Shown in pieces: positions 27,094-28,076 of a DNA stretch of 28,076 nucleotides. The DNA comes from Treponema sp. UBA3662 (GTDB lineage: Bacteria > Spirochaetota > Spirochaetia > Treponematales > Treponemataceae), in contig DFJV01000045.1 of NCBI GenBank assembly GCA_002373205.1, positions 1 to 28,076 on the forward strand, read 5' to 3'. Made by a program: the position numbers and the translations under genes. The notes under the pieces are model-generated. The model saw only the letters and a list, made by a program, of their open reading frames with translations, had not been told where the DNA came from and ran no database searches. The stretch's first letter is position 1; each line of letters begins with the position of its first letter.

Positions 27094-27873
27094 ATGAAAA
27101 AGATTGTACTTTCTTTAATGGCTGTGGCGGCTTTGACTGCCCTTACGTCATGCAGCAAGAAAGAAAAGAAGGCCGGAGACGGAGCATCTGCTTCTGGAAA
27201 AACATGGATTGTAGCTACGGACACAGCATTCCGTCCTTTTGAATACACTAACGAGAACAACGAATTTGTTGGAATTGACGTAGACATTCTTGCAGCCGTT
27301 GCAAAGGATCAGGGCTTTAGCTACGACTTGCAGAGCCTTGGCTGGGACGGTGGCGTTGCAGCTGTTCAGGTTGGACAGGCAGACGCACTTATTGCAGGTG
27401 CCACAATCAAGCAGGAGCGCATTGACTCTGGCTGGATTTTTAGCGACGGCTACTATAACGCAACCCAGACATTCGTTGTTGCGGCAAATTCTTCCATCAG
27501 CAAGTTTGACGACCTTAAGGGAAAAAAGGTTGCCGTAAAGAATGGAACAGCAGGTATGGACTTTGCAAACAAGCTCAAGAGCAAGTACGGCTACGATGTT
27601 GTTGTTTTTGAAGACTCCCCTACAATGTACCAGGACGTAATCCTTGGAAACTCTGATGCCTGCGTAGAAGACACACCTATTATGGCAGCAAACATCAAGG
27701 ACGCAAAGCTTGGCCTTAAGATTCCGGCCGGAATGGAAAGCGAAGGTGCTCCTTACGGCTTTGCAATCATGGACAAAAAGAATCAGGAACTTTTGGACAT
27801 GTTCAACGCAGGTCTTAAGAACATCCGCGCAGACGGAACTTACCAGAAGATTCTTGACAAATACCTGAAGTAG
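27094..27873 (+). CDS. Amino-acid ABC transporter substrate-binding lipoprotein
   Basis: A 259-aa periplasmic solute-binding protein of family 3. Residues 1-20 are a lipoprotein signal ending LTSC, with lipidated Cys20, followed by a Lys/Ala/Ser linker. The ligand domain starts WIVATDTAFRPFEYTNENNEFVGIDVDILAAVAK, the classic family 3 signature; RID-W--SDGYY, VVAANSSISKFDDLKGKKVAVKNGTAG and LGLKIPAG follow. These proteins bind polar amino acids such as Gln, Glu, Arg or Cys; specificity cannot be read here. No permease or ATPase gene follows before the window ends; instead there is repeat sequence, so it may be an orphan receptor or its partners are elsewhere. Confidence 0.92.
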   Translation: MKKIVLSLMAVAALTALTSCSKKEKKAGDGASASGKTWIVATDTAFRPFEYTNENNEFVGIDVDILAAVAKDQGFSYDLQSLGWDGGVAAVQVGQADALIAGATIKQERIDSGWIFSDGYYNATQTFVVAANSSISKFDDLKGKKVAVKNGTAGMDFANKLKSKYGYDVVVFEDSPTMYQDVILGNSDACVEDTPIMAANIKDAKLGLKIPAGMESEGAPYGFAIMDKKNQELLDMFNAGLKNIRADGTYQKILDKYLK

Positions 27874-27929
27874 TTTTTTTAAGCTTCTATTTCGAGTTAA
27901 AACAGTCCTGTCATTCTTGGGCTAGCTGG

Positions 27930-28076
27930 AAACTTCGTTGCGAAGAACCCGGGAATCTGTAAAGCCAGCGCTTGTATGGCGGTACAGGGGGGTGTCCGAA
28001 AAGTATTGTCATGCTGAACGCGGTTGCTTACAACCAATTTCAGCATCTACGTTGCATATAGTGTAGAGATTCCGAA
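27930..28076. repeat. Palindromic dispersed repeat at window end
   Basis: The sequence TGTCATTCTTGGGCT...GGGAATCTGTAAAG is followed by a nested hairpin: ATGCTGAA (28011-28018) pairs with TTCAGCAT (28039-28046), enclosing GGTTG-ctta-CAACC. The window ends in GAGATTCCGAA, which looks like the rest of the same element. No gene is visible in 27874-28076. Confidence 0.5.

Overview
The window looks like chromosomal DNA of a host-associated spirochaete, most likely a Treponema. This is inferred from the style of the proteins (spirochaete-like lipoprotein signals, ankyrin and TPR proteins) and the repeat-rich intergenic regions; no rRNA or other phylogenetic marker is present. GC-richer housekeeping genes alternate with AT-rich accessory genes and GC-rich dispersed repeats.

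Layout. 1-0.93 kb: the 3' part of an AMP-forming acyl-CoA ligase. 0.93-7.1 kb: an accessory island with an unknown coiled-coil protein, a divergent pair (helix-turn-helix-like protein and HNH nuclease), a 129-aa unknown, an orphan promoter/short transcript, two copies of a two-gene module (one-TM coiled-coil peptide plus a ~130-aa soluble protein), and an ankyrin gene broken by a one-base frameshift. 7.1-10.25 kb: a dispersed repeat, then ddl and murD (peptidoglycan precursors). 10.26-14.65 kb: a ~4-kb segment bounded by two ~210-bp copies of one sequence in inverted orientation. It holds a SUFU-domain lipoprotein, a TlpA-type thioredoxin, a 50-aa CD1871A-family CXXC protein, mntP (reverse strand), a 230-bp palindromic MITE-like element and a NapH-like polyferredoxin. 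14.66-17.42 kb: guaB-purA on the minus strand (both branches of purine nucleotide synthesis from IMP).

17.75-18.24 kb: a compact type I toxin-antitoxin-like locus next to tRNA-Leu(UAA). A 26-aa holin-like hydrophobic peptide lies on the minus strand, with its ribosome binding site buried in a hairpin and its own promoter. A convergent ~86-nt plus-strand RNA has a consensus promoter and an intrinsic terminator. The two transcripts carry the same 13 nt at the same distance from their -10 boxes. I consider this the most interesting system in the window.

18.6-23.3 kb: a PLDc_N/TPR membrane protein, then an XRE regulator divergent from a three-gene operon (a protein with possible TerB-like and PH-like regions, a TM2-domain protein, a one-TM protein) with nested operator-like repeats, and a HipA-like kinase gene with a one-base frameshift. 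23.4-28 kb: gltX, an MmcQ/YjbR protein, a NifX-type protein, a YkgJ cysteine-cluster protein, an amino-acid-binding lipoprotein, and further repeats.

Themes: at least six copies of one dispersed GC-rich repeat family; several genes whose -10 box lies exactly 6 nt before the start codon, suggesting leaderless mRNAs; and two accessory genes each apparently missing one base from a run of four G or C.
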